64,000 nt of DNA, taken from NCBI GenBank assembly GCA_022579005.1, contig MU401496.1, positions 86,703 to 150,702 on the forward strand, in the 5' to 3' direction. Below are positions 24,041-33,701 of this stretch, one piece after another. Below the pieces are notes generated by a model that had not been told where the DNA came from, made no database searches, and was given only the letters and a program-made list of their open reading frames with translations. A program made the position numbers and the translations under genes. Positions within the stretch are counted from its first letter, which is position 1, and the number at the start of each line of letters is the position of its first letter. The stretch is from Poronia punctata (Eukaryota > Ascomycota > Sordariomycetes > Xylariales > Xylariaceae).

Positions 24041-25329
24041 TCACAAAACCAACCTCGCAACCCTCCCATCCTCCCCAGAAGCCCAACAAACCTTGCCATC
24101 CACACACTGCACACTATCGAAACTCCCCTCATCAAACCTCTCCCACGTCCTCCCCCCATCCCTCGTGAAATCACTTCCCGTCGGTCCAACCACAACCGCA
24201 ACCGCCATACCACAAACCCCCTTGACCCACGCCACACCCGATCTATAACCGTCAGGAAACTTATCCGCCTTTTTCCAAGTAACCCCCCCATCCGTCGAAT
24301 AAGCAGCATTATCGCCATTTCCTTTCGGATTTTCAAAGTCCCCCCCAACCGCAATCCCATGTCTCGAATCTTTGAAGACAACAGAGAAAAGACCCCCGCT
24401 GACTCACCACCCTTAATCAAACTATCCCCCGAAACATCCCAAACTTTCCCCCCATCTTCACTCCTGAAAATCCTCCCGGGATTGATTCCCCCGGTACCTA
24501 TATACCATTTCCCGACAGAGGTGGTAGGTAGTAATACAAGTCCCACTAGCAGCGAAAACCAAACTCCCCCTCTTCCGCAACCGGCCCATTATTTCTAACA
24601 TCCCAGGTTTCCCCCCCCCCCATCAAAAGATTCCAAGAGAGACGGATTTTATTACCGTTTTTCGGATCGGGATCACCCATCACAATCCCATGTTGTTTTT
24701 TTTTGCTTTTGGTTTCAAAAGCAACACAATTATAAACCGCATCTTCATCCTCGTTCACGAAACTTTCTTCCCAGGTTTGTCCCCCGTCGATAGTGCGATA
24801 GATGCGTGAATCCCCGACTGATAATACGAGGGCTTCGTCTTGGGACCAGGCTTGTATGTCTCGGAAGTCTGGATCTTGATCAGAGGAAAGGGAAGGGGAA
24901 GGGGAAAGTGTTGACTAGGAATCCCCCCCCCCCCCCCCCCCCGGGGGGGGGGGGGGGGGGGGGCCGGGTGGGGGGGGGGGGGAGGGGGGGGGGGGGGGGT
25001 GGGGGGGGGGTAGGGGGGGATGGGGGGGGTTTTTATGTGTCACGTTTTTTTTTTCTCTGTTTTGTTTTTATTTTTATTCTGTATTTGTGCTGTTTTTTTT
25101 TATTTTTTCAATCTCTTCCCCCCCCCCCCCCCCCCGGTCGAGGGTTCGGAGGACGGACCCGTTTGTTCCGGATATCCAGGCTGTGGTTGGGGATAGGGCT
25201 GCTAGATCGCGGAATTGCGTGGTGTTTTCTCCTGGGGGTAGGACGAGGTTCCAAGATGGGGGGATGGTGGGAGGTTGAGGCGAGGGTTGAGGAGGATGAT
25301 GATAAGAGGAGGGGAAGGAGATTCTTCAT
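24041..25329 (-). pseudogene. Secreted BNR/Ycf48-like beta-propeller protein, broken as given
   Basis: Read on the minus strand from 25329. A signal-like start (MKNLLPLLLSSSSSTLAS) is followed, after a shift in a C run near 25270, by WNLVLPPGENTTQFRDLAAL and AWISGTNGSVLRTLD. The sequence then enters a poly-G/poly-C block. It resumes at about 24885 with DFRDIQAW, DSRIYRTIDGGQTWEESF and HGIVMGDP, then GETWDVRN. After further shifts near 24555-24530 and 24382 come KWYIGTGG, GRIFRSEDGGKVWDVS, HGIAVGGDF, STDGGVTWKKA, GYRSGVAWV, GPTGSDFTRDGGRTW and CWASGEDGRVARL before the stop. Repeated DGGxTW words are Asp-box/BNR repeats, and the order matches a fungal/bacterial Ycf48-like family of about 350 aa. 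At least four frame breaks remain. Low sequence quality may explain them better than true gene decay. Function of the family is not established. Confidence 0.7.
24919..25137. repeat. Poly-C/poly-G low-complexity block
   Basis: A run of about 21 C meets about 23 G and continues as G runs broken by single other bases to about 25030. A T-rich spacer follows, then a C run of about 17 ending near 25136. It lies inside the BNR-like gene where about 30 residues of ordinary sequence would be expected. This looks like sequencing or assembly noise, not genomic repeat. Confidence 0.8.
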
Positions 25330-26154
25330 CGTGGTGACCGAGTTGGTTGAGGCAGTTATTTGTGATGTCGAAAAAGGGTGATGTTGGGTAAGATAGACGT
25401 ACCTAGATGTACGTGTAGACAGACGTGTTTTTGCTTTGTTTTGTTTACCCTGGGGCTTGTGAATTGTTTGGAGGGGAAATTGGCTATCTATCTACCTTAG
25501 GTATTTGAATCCTTCGGTTGGAATCACCAACGCGCTCTGTATCAATCACGCTCTCACCTAGTCTACATACTCACTCACAAATAATCCCTGTATACAGAAA
25601 CGGCGCTCGATGATTCCCGGCCCCTAAGCTTGATGTACGGTGTAAACAAATGAGGGCAGATGAGATCATTACGTATATATCTTAATGATTTATCTTGTCT
25701 TTTCCCTACATTCGCGTCAACATAAGCAATTGAGTCTGTTGCGATCAATAAAGTACTCATACCTATAATACTACTTACTTACTTACTTACTTACTTTGTC
25801 TTGGGATTATATGTTAAGATTTGTAGAGATTGAATAAAAAACTTTATATAAAGTGAGCCTGAGCAAGGCAAGAAACAAACAACATTGAAGCAGCGTCTTA
25901 CCATGAGGCATCCTGTGAGGTTAATTGATACTCGTAAGCAAGCAAACCACCCGCCCGCCAAGAATCAGTTTTCGCAGGTACAACATAAGATCCGACCCCG
26001 CTAGCGTTGTACATACTGTTGTAACTTGTACACGTAAGAAATTCAAGAAAGGCATTCCTATTTGTTCTTTCTTGCCAAAGAGATCCATAAGATTGATCAA
26101 TCGTATCTCCATCTTCATCTTTTTGGGGGGGGGGGGGGGGGGGGGGGGGCCGGG

Positions 26155-26205
<51 letters not shown>

Positions 26206-27066
26206 ATGTTNNNNNNNNNNTTAAACGTAATAAATTCAATAAAGGCATTCCTTTTTTTTCTTTATTGCCAAAGATATCCATAATATTTATCAATCGTATC
26301 TCCATCTTAATATTTTACCCCCCCCCCCCCCCCCCACCACATTCTACTTGTTTGTCTAAGAATCATCAACTACGGTATCCAGAAAAGACCGAGACGCAAA
26401 AGATGACTAGGTACCTAGTTCCAACAAAAGTCGCCGAGAAACACCTCAATCTACTCGTAGATACCGCAGGGCAATGAAAATGATTACACCGATTTATCAG
26501 CTGAGACATCCATCTTACCATACAAATTTGTACAAAGTATATATAATCTCTTACCTATACGTACTACCCGCTGACCTAATATTAACAATGCATATAGAAT
26601 CATTATTCAACTCTTTTTTTTTTTCCCCCTTCAAAAAAGGACCATGCATGAGAGGGCATGTGCATTATTATTAGTCATTTGTAATGCTTTGATTTCTAAT
26701 ATGTGACCAGGTTGGGTTGAACTTGAATGTCGTGCTTTGATCCCCGCTTTTTGTTACTGTATGTATGTAGGTTTCATCGTTGCAATTTATAAGAACGTCT
26801 GATGTCGTCGAGATGAAATACTTGTTTATCTGAAGAGTATAAAACGCAGTGGTATATAAATATTTGGGAACAAAGGTATCAAAACGACAGCCACGATAGA
26901 ACAGTACATGTTTACGAGTAACTTCTAATCCTACCTTCCCTTTACGCCTACCTGGCTTTTCACTACCTACACCTACTTTACTTACTTAACTCCTCACATA
27001 AGAAAAAGAACACATCAAACTCACCAACATATTTCCTTTTTTTTTTTTAAAAAAAAAGAAAAAAAA
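25330..27066. other. Intergenic with assembly gap, no gene seen
   Basis: Contains a CTTA tetranucleotide run at about 25768-25795, a poly-G block and 10-N gap (separate entries) and A/T homopolymers just before 27067. No credible coding region; frames crossing the G or N runs are artefacts. Confidence 0.65.
26038..26335. other. N gap flanked by near-duplicate 85-bp sequence and poly-G/poly-C
   Basis: The sequence at about 26038-26125 (with GGCATTCC, CCAAAGA, ATCAATCGTATCTCCATCTT) recurs at about 26228-26316 with about ten single-base differences. The first copy runs into G homopolymer (to about 26204), then 10 Ns at 26211-26220. The second copy runs into C homopolymer (about 26318-26335). 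The two copies are probably one locus assembled twice around an unsequenced stretch. Confidence 0.8.
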
Positions 27067-28320
27067 ATGTCATCCCCCGAGCGAAAACCAATCCTAATCG
27101 CCGGCGCAGGCCTCGCCTCCCTCCTCCTGGCCCAATCCCTTCTCCGCGCCTCCATCCCCTTCCGCATATACGAGCGCGACCAATCCATCCAGTTCCGCGC
27201 CCAGGGATACAGACTCCGACTCTCCAACGAGGGTCTCGACGCCATCGAACAAGTCCTCGGCCCGGACGGATTCCGCGAATTCTGGGAAACCTGCGGGAAG
27301 ACGGGCGGGGTGGGATTTTCCGCCATCGATGCCGTGACGGGCGAGATTCTATCAGATGGGATACCTGCCGTTGTTACGGATAATGATGACGACGAGGAAA
27401 AAGCAAAGGCGTTGAAGGAAACTCTTGCGTCGCGCGATGGGAAAGTCGTGGGGATATCGAGGGGGGATATGCGAAGATTATTCCTCAAGGGATGCGAGCC
27501 CTTCATCCACTGGGGGAAACATGTCAGGGGTTACGAAATACTACCAGACAACGGCGGCGTACGCGCCATATTCTCCGACGGATCGAAATCGACAGAAGGG
27601 GAACTCCTCGTCGGCGGGGAAGGCATCTATTCCAGCGTTGCCGAACAATTATCAGCCGGGATCCTCAAGGTCTTCGACACAGGCGCGAGAGGCATCCACG
27701 GACAAGCATCGACGACGGCGTACAAGGGTCTAGGCGAGGGGGTATGGCGCATCCTGGACAACACCAGGTCCGACGGACGTGTTTTCGTCATCACGAATGT
27801 GCGGCCTGACGATATGGACGACCCGGAAGTACAGTTTGGCTGGACGATGGGTGCGCAGCCGGGCGTCATCCGTCCGCCGAACGAGGATTACACCATCACC
27901 GGGACGGTGGCGGCCGATATTGCGAAATCGCTCGCGGCGGGTTGGCATCCGAGCGTGAGGCCGCTTTTCGACGACATGGTGGCGGGCGAGGCGGCGTTTT
28001 GGAAAATCACCTGCTCGAATCCCCGAGGTGTTCCCGAATGGCCGAATCAGTCGCGCGTCACGGTCATTGGGGACGCGGCGCATTCCATGACGCCTGCGGG
28101 CGGTATCGGCGCGAACACGGCCGTGAGGGATTCTGCCTTGCTGGGGAAGCTGTTGGCGCAGACGGGGGGATTCGCCGACGGGGTTACTGCTGCTTATGAG
28201 AAGGAGATGAGGGTGTATGCTAGTGAAGCTGTGCGGATTAGTTATGGGTTGGCTAGGAGTCAGTTTGGGGTTGAGATTGATGAGAATACGCCGACTATTC
28301 GGAGGGGAGTGAGGGCTTGA
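27067..28320 (+). CDS. FAD-dependent monooxygenase (salicylate hydroxylase-like)
   Basis: A single exon of 417 aa. The N-terminal dinucleotide-binding motif reads ILIAGAGLASLLLAQSL (GxGxxS, with the last Gly replaced by Ser at about residue 18). Then come the substrate/FAD region RIYERD and AQGYRLRLSNEG, a DG-like region LLVGGEGIYSSVAEQL (Gly-Glu-Gly in place of Gly-Ala-Asp-Gly) and the GD motif VTVIGDAAHSMTPAGGIGANTAVRD at about 331-355. Length and order fit the two-domain group A flavin monooxygenases that hydroxylate small aromatics or act in secondary metabolism. The weakened DG motif may point to a divergent subfamily. The start follows an A-rich leader (aaaaaaATGtc). Codon use is GC-rich at third positions in the 5' half. 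Substrate unknown. Confidence 0.85.
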   Translation: MSSPERKPILIAGAGLASLLLAQSLLRASIPFRIYERDQSIQFRAQGYRLRLSNEGLDAIEQVLGPDGFREFWETCGKTGGVGFSAIDAVTGEILSDGIPAVVTDNDDDEEKAKALKETLASRDGKVVGISRGDMRRLFLKGCEPFIHWGKHVRGYEILPDNGGVRAIFSDGSKSTEGELLVGGEGIYSSVAEQLSAGILKVFDTGARGIHGQASTTAYKGLGEGVWRILDNTRSDGRVFVITNVRPDDMDDPEVQFGWTMGAQPGVIRPPNEDYTITGTVAADIAKSLAAGWHPSVRPLFDDMVAGEAAFWKITCSNPRGVPEWPNQSRVTVIGDAAHSMTPAGGIGANTAVRDSALLGKLLAQTGGFADGVTAAYEKEMRVYASEAVRISYGLARSQFGVEIDENTPTIRRGVRA

Positions 28321-29276
28321 ATGGAACAACAATGGGGGATGGACAGATTAGATGAGACGCTAAGATGTATGCATGGTACCTGCCTAGGTTACATACCTTA
28401 CCTACTCGTACTTACCCATGTAATGTGTGATGGGTGAGGGTATTCTGATTCGGAAGATTAAGCCGAAAGCAGCGCGGCGCTTTGGGCGTTTTACTATGTA
28501 GATACATATTTTTTTCGATTAGAAGGAAGACCCCTTTTCTTACCTAACCTAGGTACCTTTGATATGTTGAGACTGGAGGAATTTGTGTTAAGAGTATGGA
28601 GTGTCACAGATTGATCCAGTCCAGATTAGATTCGGAATACTCAAACATGAAGGGTTTTATATCATGTTTGTGTATTGACATGACAAAGAATGAAAACATG
28701 TACGAAAGCTCATGACGACAAGGTTGAAGTTGAAGTTTCCATCGCTGTTGATGTGATGTGATGTGATGCATGGATCTAGGATAGCTGGGGGGTTCGGGTC
28801 GCAAAGAAAATAGGGCTAGCTTCCCCGTTCCCAAAAAGGGTCGGATCAGCAACCTCCGCGGCTCAGGCGCATGATGCCGGTTTCCACAACCCACGAGGTG
28901 GGCAACTACCACGCTAGGCACATCTCTCCGAGAAAAGCGTGCGCTTCTATTCGATGGGAACCTTTTCATTCTGGGGAAGACATATCTTCTTGCTAGGAAA
29001 GAGATGCCGTAGGTCACGATATGCTTGCCTGCTTGCCTGCTTGCTAAGCGAGGGCCTGTGTTTTCCGGGTTGCTATGTGGACAGAGGGGGCGCTCTAGAA
29101 CTTGATGGATTGATTCCCCAGCTGTTCGAACATATATTAAACCGCATACGCACCCCGTAGAACCAGTGTCCCGGAAACAGTCTCAGTCACTCATCATCAT
29201 CATCCACATATCCCACCTTGCTAGATCGTAGATTTGTCTCCCTTGTCTCCCGTCTCGTCATACAAGTATCTTAAAA
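28321..29276. other. Intergenic and AA9 promoter
   Basis: No gene is seen. It includes a TGATG microsatellite (about 28750-28768), a doubled TGCTTGCC (about 29023-29039) and TATATTAAA at about 29133-29141, roughly 140 bases before the AA9 start, which could serve as its TATA element. Confidence 0.55.
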
Positions 29277-30651
29277 ATGAGATACTCTTTCGCCTCAGCC
29301 GCTGCTGTCCTCAGCGTGGCTTCTGCTCATACCATCTTCCTCCAACTCGAGGCCGGCGGCGTAACAAACCCCGTCTCTTACGGTATCCGTACTCCTTCGT
29401 ATGATGGACCGATCACAGACGTATCGACCAACGATCTGGCCTGCAATGGAGGCCCTAACCCTACAACCCCATCTGACAAGATCATCAACGTCCAGGCCGG
29501 CTCCACGGTAAGAGCCCCCTCCAGGTTTAAATGACGGGAGAGTTGCTAACAAAACACCCACTCTCAGGTGAACGCCATCTGGAGACATACATTGACGTCT
29601 GGTCCCGAAGACGTAATGGAATCCAGCCATCTAGGCCCCACCCTGGCCTACATGAAGAAGGTCAGCGACGCAACGACAGATCCTGGATATGGTGGTGGAT
29701 GGTAAGTGAAAACACTTGATACGTAAATAGATGAACTTGACTAACAGGTCAACGAACTTCCAGGTTCAAGATCCAACAAGACGGTTACAGCAACGGCGTA
29801 TGGGGGACGTCCAAGGTCATCAACAATGCCGGAAAACACCCCATCAAGATCCCCGAGTGCCTTGCTGATGGACAATATCTTCTCCGCGCCGAGATGATTG
29901 CTCTGCACGCAGCCGGTTCGTCTAATGGTGCCCAGCTTTATGTATGTCTCGACATCCGACACCCTGCTTTATTAATGGCATGGCTAACTTTATGTCTAGA
30001 TGGAATGCGCACAAATCAACGTCTCCGGCGGTTCGGCAACGGTCACGCCCTCGACACACAGCATTCCCGGCATCTACAAGGTAGGAGTCTTTGCTTTGTC
30101 GAAGTCCTTATGAGAATATAACTGATGATTCCGCAACAGCAAAATGATCCCGGCCTGTTGATCAACATTTACGGCAGCCTGAGCTCGTACACCATCCCAG
30201 GTAAGATGCCGTGTGCCGTGCCGGAAAGGTCGATCCTGTGTGCTCCTCATGGACATACTAACCTTGAACTTTTGCGTAGGACCCGAACTCTTTACATGTT
30301 CGGCGAGCGGTGGAAACGGAGGTGGAAACGGAGGCGGCTCCAACCCGACGACAACGACAACACTCGTAACGTCGACCAAGACGTCTGGCGGTGCCGCCCC
30401 TACCTGCACGGTAGCTCAATATCAGGTAAAGTCGCCCCCAACTTGTCCTTTTTCTCGCATCACCTGCTGACAGATCCTCGCTAGCAATGTGGCGGTGCTG
30501 ATTACAAAGGATGCACCACTTGTGCCAGTGGGTTCACATGCAAGAAACAGGTATGTAGCCACCGTGTCTCGAATTTGAGAATGACTTCGTGACAAGTAAC
30601 GCTGACGGAGGTTGGGTGCCGCAGAATGATTACTACTCACAGTGTTCGTAA
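29277..30651 (+). CDS. AA9 lytic polysaccharide monooxygenase with CBM1
   Basis: Eight exons (29277-29507, 29568-29701, 29764-29941, 30000-30080, 30140-30200, 30280-30425, 30485-30550, 30625-30651) give about 307 aa. A 17-residue signal peptide ends at SVASA, exposing His18 as the mature N-terminal copper ligand. The second histidine-brace residue is H84 (AIWRHTL), followed by [15 protein letters not shown]170, Q179 and axial Y181 ([19 protein letters not shown]) complete the active site. A Gly/Asn/Thr linker of about 35 residues leads to a CBM1 (about 271-307, [14 protein letters not shown] and YYSQCS) that binds crystalline cellulose. The enzyme oxidatively cleaves cellulose or related glucans and needs an electron donor. 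All junctions keep phase. The gene is unusually intron-rich for this window. Regioselectivity (C1/C4) cannot be read reliably. Confidence 0.96.
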
Positions 30652-31925
30652 CACCGTGACAGTATGTTGATTCGGGAGGTTGTGTGACACGACACGTCGC
30701 TTGGCAGGGGGCAGGGGGGGCATGATGAGCGGTAAAAGGTGATCGTGGGGTGTTATGGTGGTGCATAGACGAAATAGATTATAGGAAATGGTATTATTAT
30801 CTGTACGGACTCATCTCATACATCGGATCTGGTCTTGACACAAACTTTTGCACTGAAGAGTGTACGGTCGGTGTACGGTCAGTGTTTGAGCACCGGGCTT
30901 CTTTCTTTACCTTATTCTCATACGTGAGTCAAGGCTTTGATGCCAGATACTCCCGGGAGATGGCAGAGGCTGGTAAAACGGATAAATCACCCCATTAATA
31001 CAGTACGGATGCCCGACTGGTCACTCCGAAGCGGCGGTGACCCGTCACCTCTCTTTCCGTTCCCCACCACAGCAAACCTTGGCACGAGTGCTCGATAGGC
31101 CGTGTGTAACCGGAACGTAAATTTCTGCCGAAGCGAGTTTCAGGACGCGTGAGGAAGATAGAGATAGATAAGCATTATCACTAGGTTAAGCACTTGAACC
31201 CTCTTTCTTCCATAGTTCAATTCAAAGGGTGTTATGTAGTCTAGGTAAAATGTATATTGGGACACAAGGAGGAATCGTCCCTACCTTTTAGCCACCAGGT
31301 TATGATGTCAAATTACCTTTGTGAGAAATGCGTGAAACTTTGAAAGAGCCCATAGCGCTGATGGCTAAGGTTAGGCGTATTCTGACTAGTTGCAGCTTTA
31401 AAACCCACTGGTCAGCCACTCAACTGCTTTCCCGGGGGGATACCCTGCCCTGCCAGCCTCACACCTGTCCAACCCCCCGCATTGGCCCAATAGCAGTCGC
31501 TTACGGCCAGTAACTGCCCTGGAATTTAGCGATTGTGCGGTAGCACCATAACCGTCAGTGTCACCTGACTCTGTATTCGCCATATTAGGGAACCATTGTG
31601 CATCTCTCCCCACTCAGGGCCCGTCACGATGTCGACTCAGTAGAAGAGGTAGTCAAGTATTTCCCCGACCTTCCAGGCAGCTCCATTTTTTAAAACCTTT
31701 ATATATATCAATCTGGTGCAGTTACCTATCACCGTTACAAATCCATCCTTGCTATGCGAAAAGCATACGGTCCCATTTGGAGCAAATATCAATTTCTATG
31801 GCTACGAAGCGAGCTAGACCATATTTCCTACGAGGGTAAATAGGTTGACGTCACTTTTCTTGTGGTTGACACACCGTTTCTTTCCTACGAAGCCCTGGGG
31901 AAAAAGAAGTTGGACAGATCAAAAC
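30652..31925. other. Intergenic, no gene seen
   Basis: No supportable gene. Contains the AA9 3' UTR, a duplicated GTGTACGGTC word near 30860-30880 and the leader of the transporter gene. Confidence 0.6.
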
Positions 31926-33701
31926 ATGTCGGAATCTACGGGCTCCGGCCAATCCCGGCCTGAGGCTGAGGTAATCTCGGAACATTTGCCTTCGGGCTTT
32001 ACGGCCGATTTCATCGGCACTTCCTCCGAGGTCCCCGCAGCCACATCTTCCGCCCCCAACCTCACCACCGCAGATCAGCCGGAGGACTCTTCCCTGACCC
32101 TGCAGGGTGGTGACATCCACCGAGATATTTTCAAGGCTGCCGCTCGTACAAAAATGCACAGGCGAGCCGCCACCTTTCATCATCCGGAGCAAGGGGTGGG
32201 GGGTGTTTTAGACGAGGATGATTTAGAAGGACTCACTGTCGAGGAGCAATTGGCCCCCGGCGGTTTCCGACGGGCTTTCCTTTTACAAAACCAAAAGAAG
32301 AACGATGTATGGGCCTCTAGGATGCCCATCACGAGAAACTTTGTCGAATTCTTAGACCTCTACGGCAACTTTGCAGGCGAGGATCTCGCGGACTCAGACG
32401 ATGAGGCCATCATCGACGAAGAGGACGAGGAGGAACAGAGACGGAGAGAGGAAGAGATCCCGGGTGAAAGACGGCCCCTTCTCGGCAGTCGAAGGAGCTC
32501 ACGGGTAGGACGCAAGACGGCTACCGCTAGTACCGGCAAGACCTTCTTCACCCTATTAAAGGCCTTCGTGGGAACCGGTATCATGTTCCTCCCCAAGGCT
32601 TTTGACAATGGCGGCATGCTTTTCTCGTCCATCACCATGGTGGTTGTATCTGCCGTGACTATGCTCGCCTTTCACCTGCTTCTGGCTTGCAAGGCACGTC
32701 ACGGCGGCGGTTACGGTGAGATAGGCGAAGCCATCTCCGGTCCTCGGATGAGAGCATTGATTCTAGGATCCATCACCTTGTCTCAAATCGGCTTCGTATG
32801 TTCGGGTATCGTGTTCGTGGCCGAGAACTTGACCTCTTTCCTCGAAGCCGTGACACCCAAGGATCAGCACATCATGTCCGCGGCGGGACTCATCCTGATA
32901 CAGGTCATTCTTCTCATCCCTTTATCCTTTATCCGAAATATAGCGAAGCTGGGTGCCGTGGCGCTCCTAGCAGATGTCTTCATCCTCATCGGCGTTTCCT
33001 ACATCTACTACTACGACATAGCCCATATCGCCGCCCACGGAATCAACCCCACCGTCGTCATGTTCAACCCAAGCAAGTACACGCTCATGATCGGTTCCGC
33101 CATCTTCACCTTTGAAGGCATCGGTCTAATCCTACCCATCCAATCATCCATGGCCAAACCCGAACGCTTCGAATGGCTCCTCGGCATCGTCATGTTCCTC
33201 ATCACCATCATCTTCACGGCCGTCGGCATCCTCTGCTACGCCACCTTTGGAACCGACACCTCGATCGAGATCATCAACAACTACCCCCAAGACAACAAAT
33301 TCGTCAACGCCGTACAATTCCTCTACTCCATCGCCGTCCTCGCCGGCGCCCCCGTCCAGCTATTCCCCGCCATCCGAATCCTAGAGGGCCGTCTATTCGG
33401 CCATAAATCCGGCAAGAGAAGTCTGGGGACCAAATGGAAGAAGAACGCTTTCCGGAGTTTTCTCGTCTTCATCGTAGGCGGAATCTCCATCGCCGGAACC
33501 GGAAACCTCGACCGTTTCGTCGCGCTCATCGGTTCCGTCGCTTGTGTCCCTCTCGTGTACATCTACCCCGCCTATCTGCATTACAAGAGCATTGCGGAAT
33601 CGAGGGCGGCCAAGATTGGCGATATCGTCTTTATGATTGTCGGATTGGTCGCAATGGTGTATACCACTGTTGTCACCGTCGTCAACGGCTTTATGAGCTA
33701 G
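31926..33701 (+). CDS. Vacuolar amino-acid transporter, AVT3/AVT4-like (AAAP family)
   Basis: A single exon of about 591 aa from the first in-frame ATG. An acidic, hydrophilic cytosolic N-terminus of about 210 residues (with DSDDEAIIDEEDEEEQRRREEE and GERRPLLGS) precedes the membrane domain. That domain opens with TFFTLLKAFVGTGIMFLPKAFDNGG, the characteristic TM1 segment of Avt3/Avt4 and SLC36 relatives. About ten to eleven hydrophobic segments follow (for example ALILGSITLSQIGFVCSGIVF and LLGIVMFLITIIFTAVGILC). Yeast Avt3/Avt4 export neutral and basic amino acids from the vacuole, and this is the inferred role. The RPLLGS motif near residue 180 looks like a dileucine-type vacuolar sorting signal. 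No introns. Confidence 0.92.
   Translation: MSESTGSGQSRPEAEVISEHLPSGFTADFIGTSSEVPAATSSAPNLTTADQPEDSSLTLQGGDIHRDIFKAAARTKMHRRAATFHHPEQGVGGVLDEDDLEGLTVEEQLAPGGFRRAFLLQNQKKNDVWASRMPITRNFVEFLDLYGNFAGEDLADSDDEAIIDEEDEEEQRRREEEIPGERRPLLGSRRSSRVGRKTATASTGKTFFTLLKAFVGTGIMFLPKAFDNGGMLFSSITMVVVSAVTMLAFHLLLACKARHGGGYGEIGEAISGPRMRALILGSITLSQIGFVCSGIVFVAENLTSFLEAVTPKDQHIMSAAGLILIQVILLIPLSFIRNIAKLGAVALLADVFILIGVSYIYYYDIAHIAAHGINPTVVMFNPSKYTLMIGSAIFTFEGIGLILPIQSSMAKPERFEWLLGIVMFLITIIFTAVGILCYATFGTDTSIEIINNYPQDNKFVNAVQFLYSIAVLAGAPVQLFPAIRILEGRLFGHKSGKRSLGTKWKKNAFRSFLVFIVGGISIAGTGNLDRFVALIGSVACVPLVYIYPAYLHYKSIAESRAAKIGDIVFMIVGLVAMVYTTVVTVVNGFMS

Noticed and set aside
24806..25381. Gly/Pro-rich plus-strand frame
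   Set aside because: Generated by the poly-G and poly-C runs, which look like sequencing artefact.
28785..29121. Three SYGGRG (CreA/Cre1-type) words upstream of the AA9 gene
   Set aside because: Two such words are expected by chance in 500 bases, so they do not support a claim on their own.
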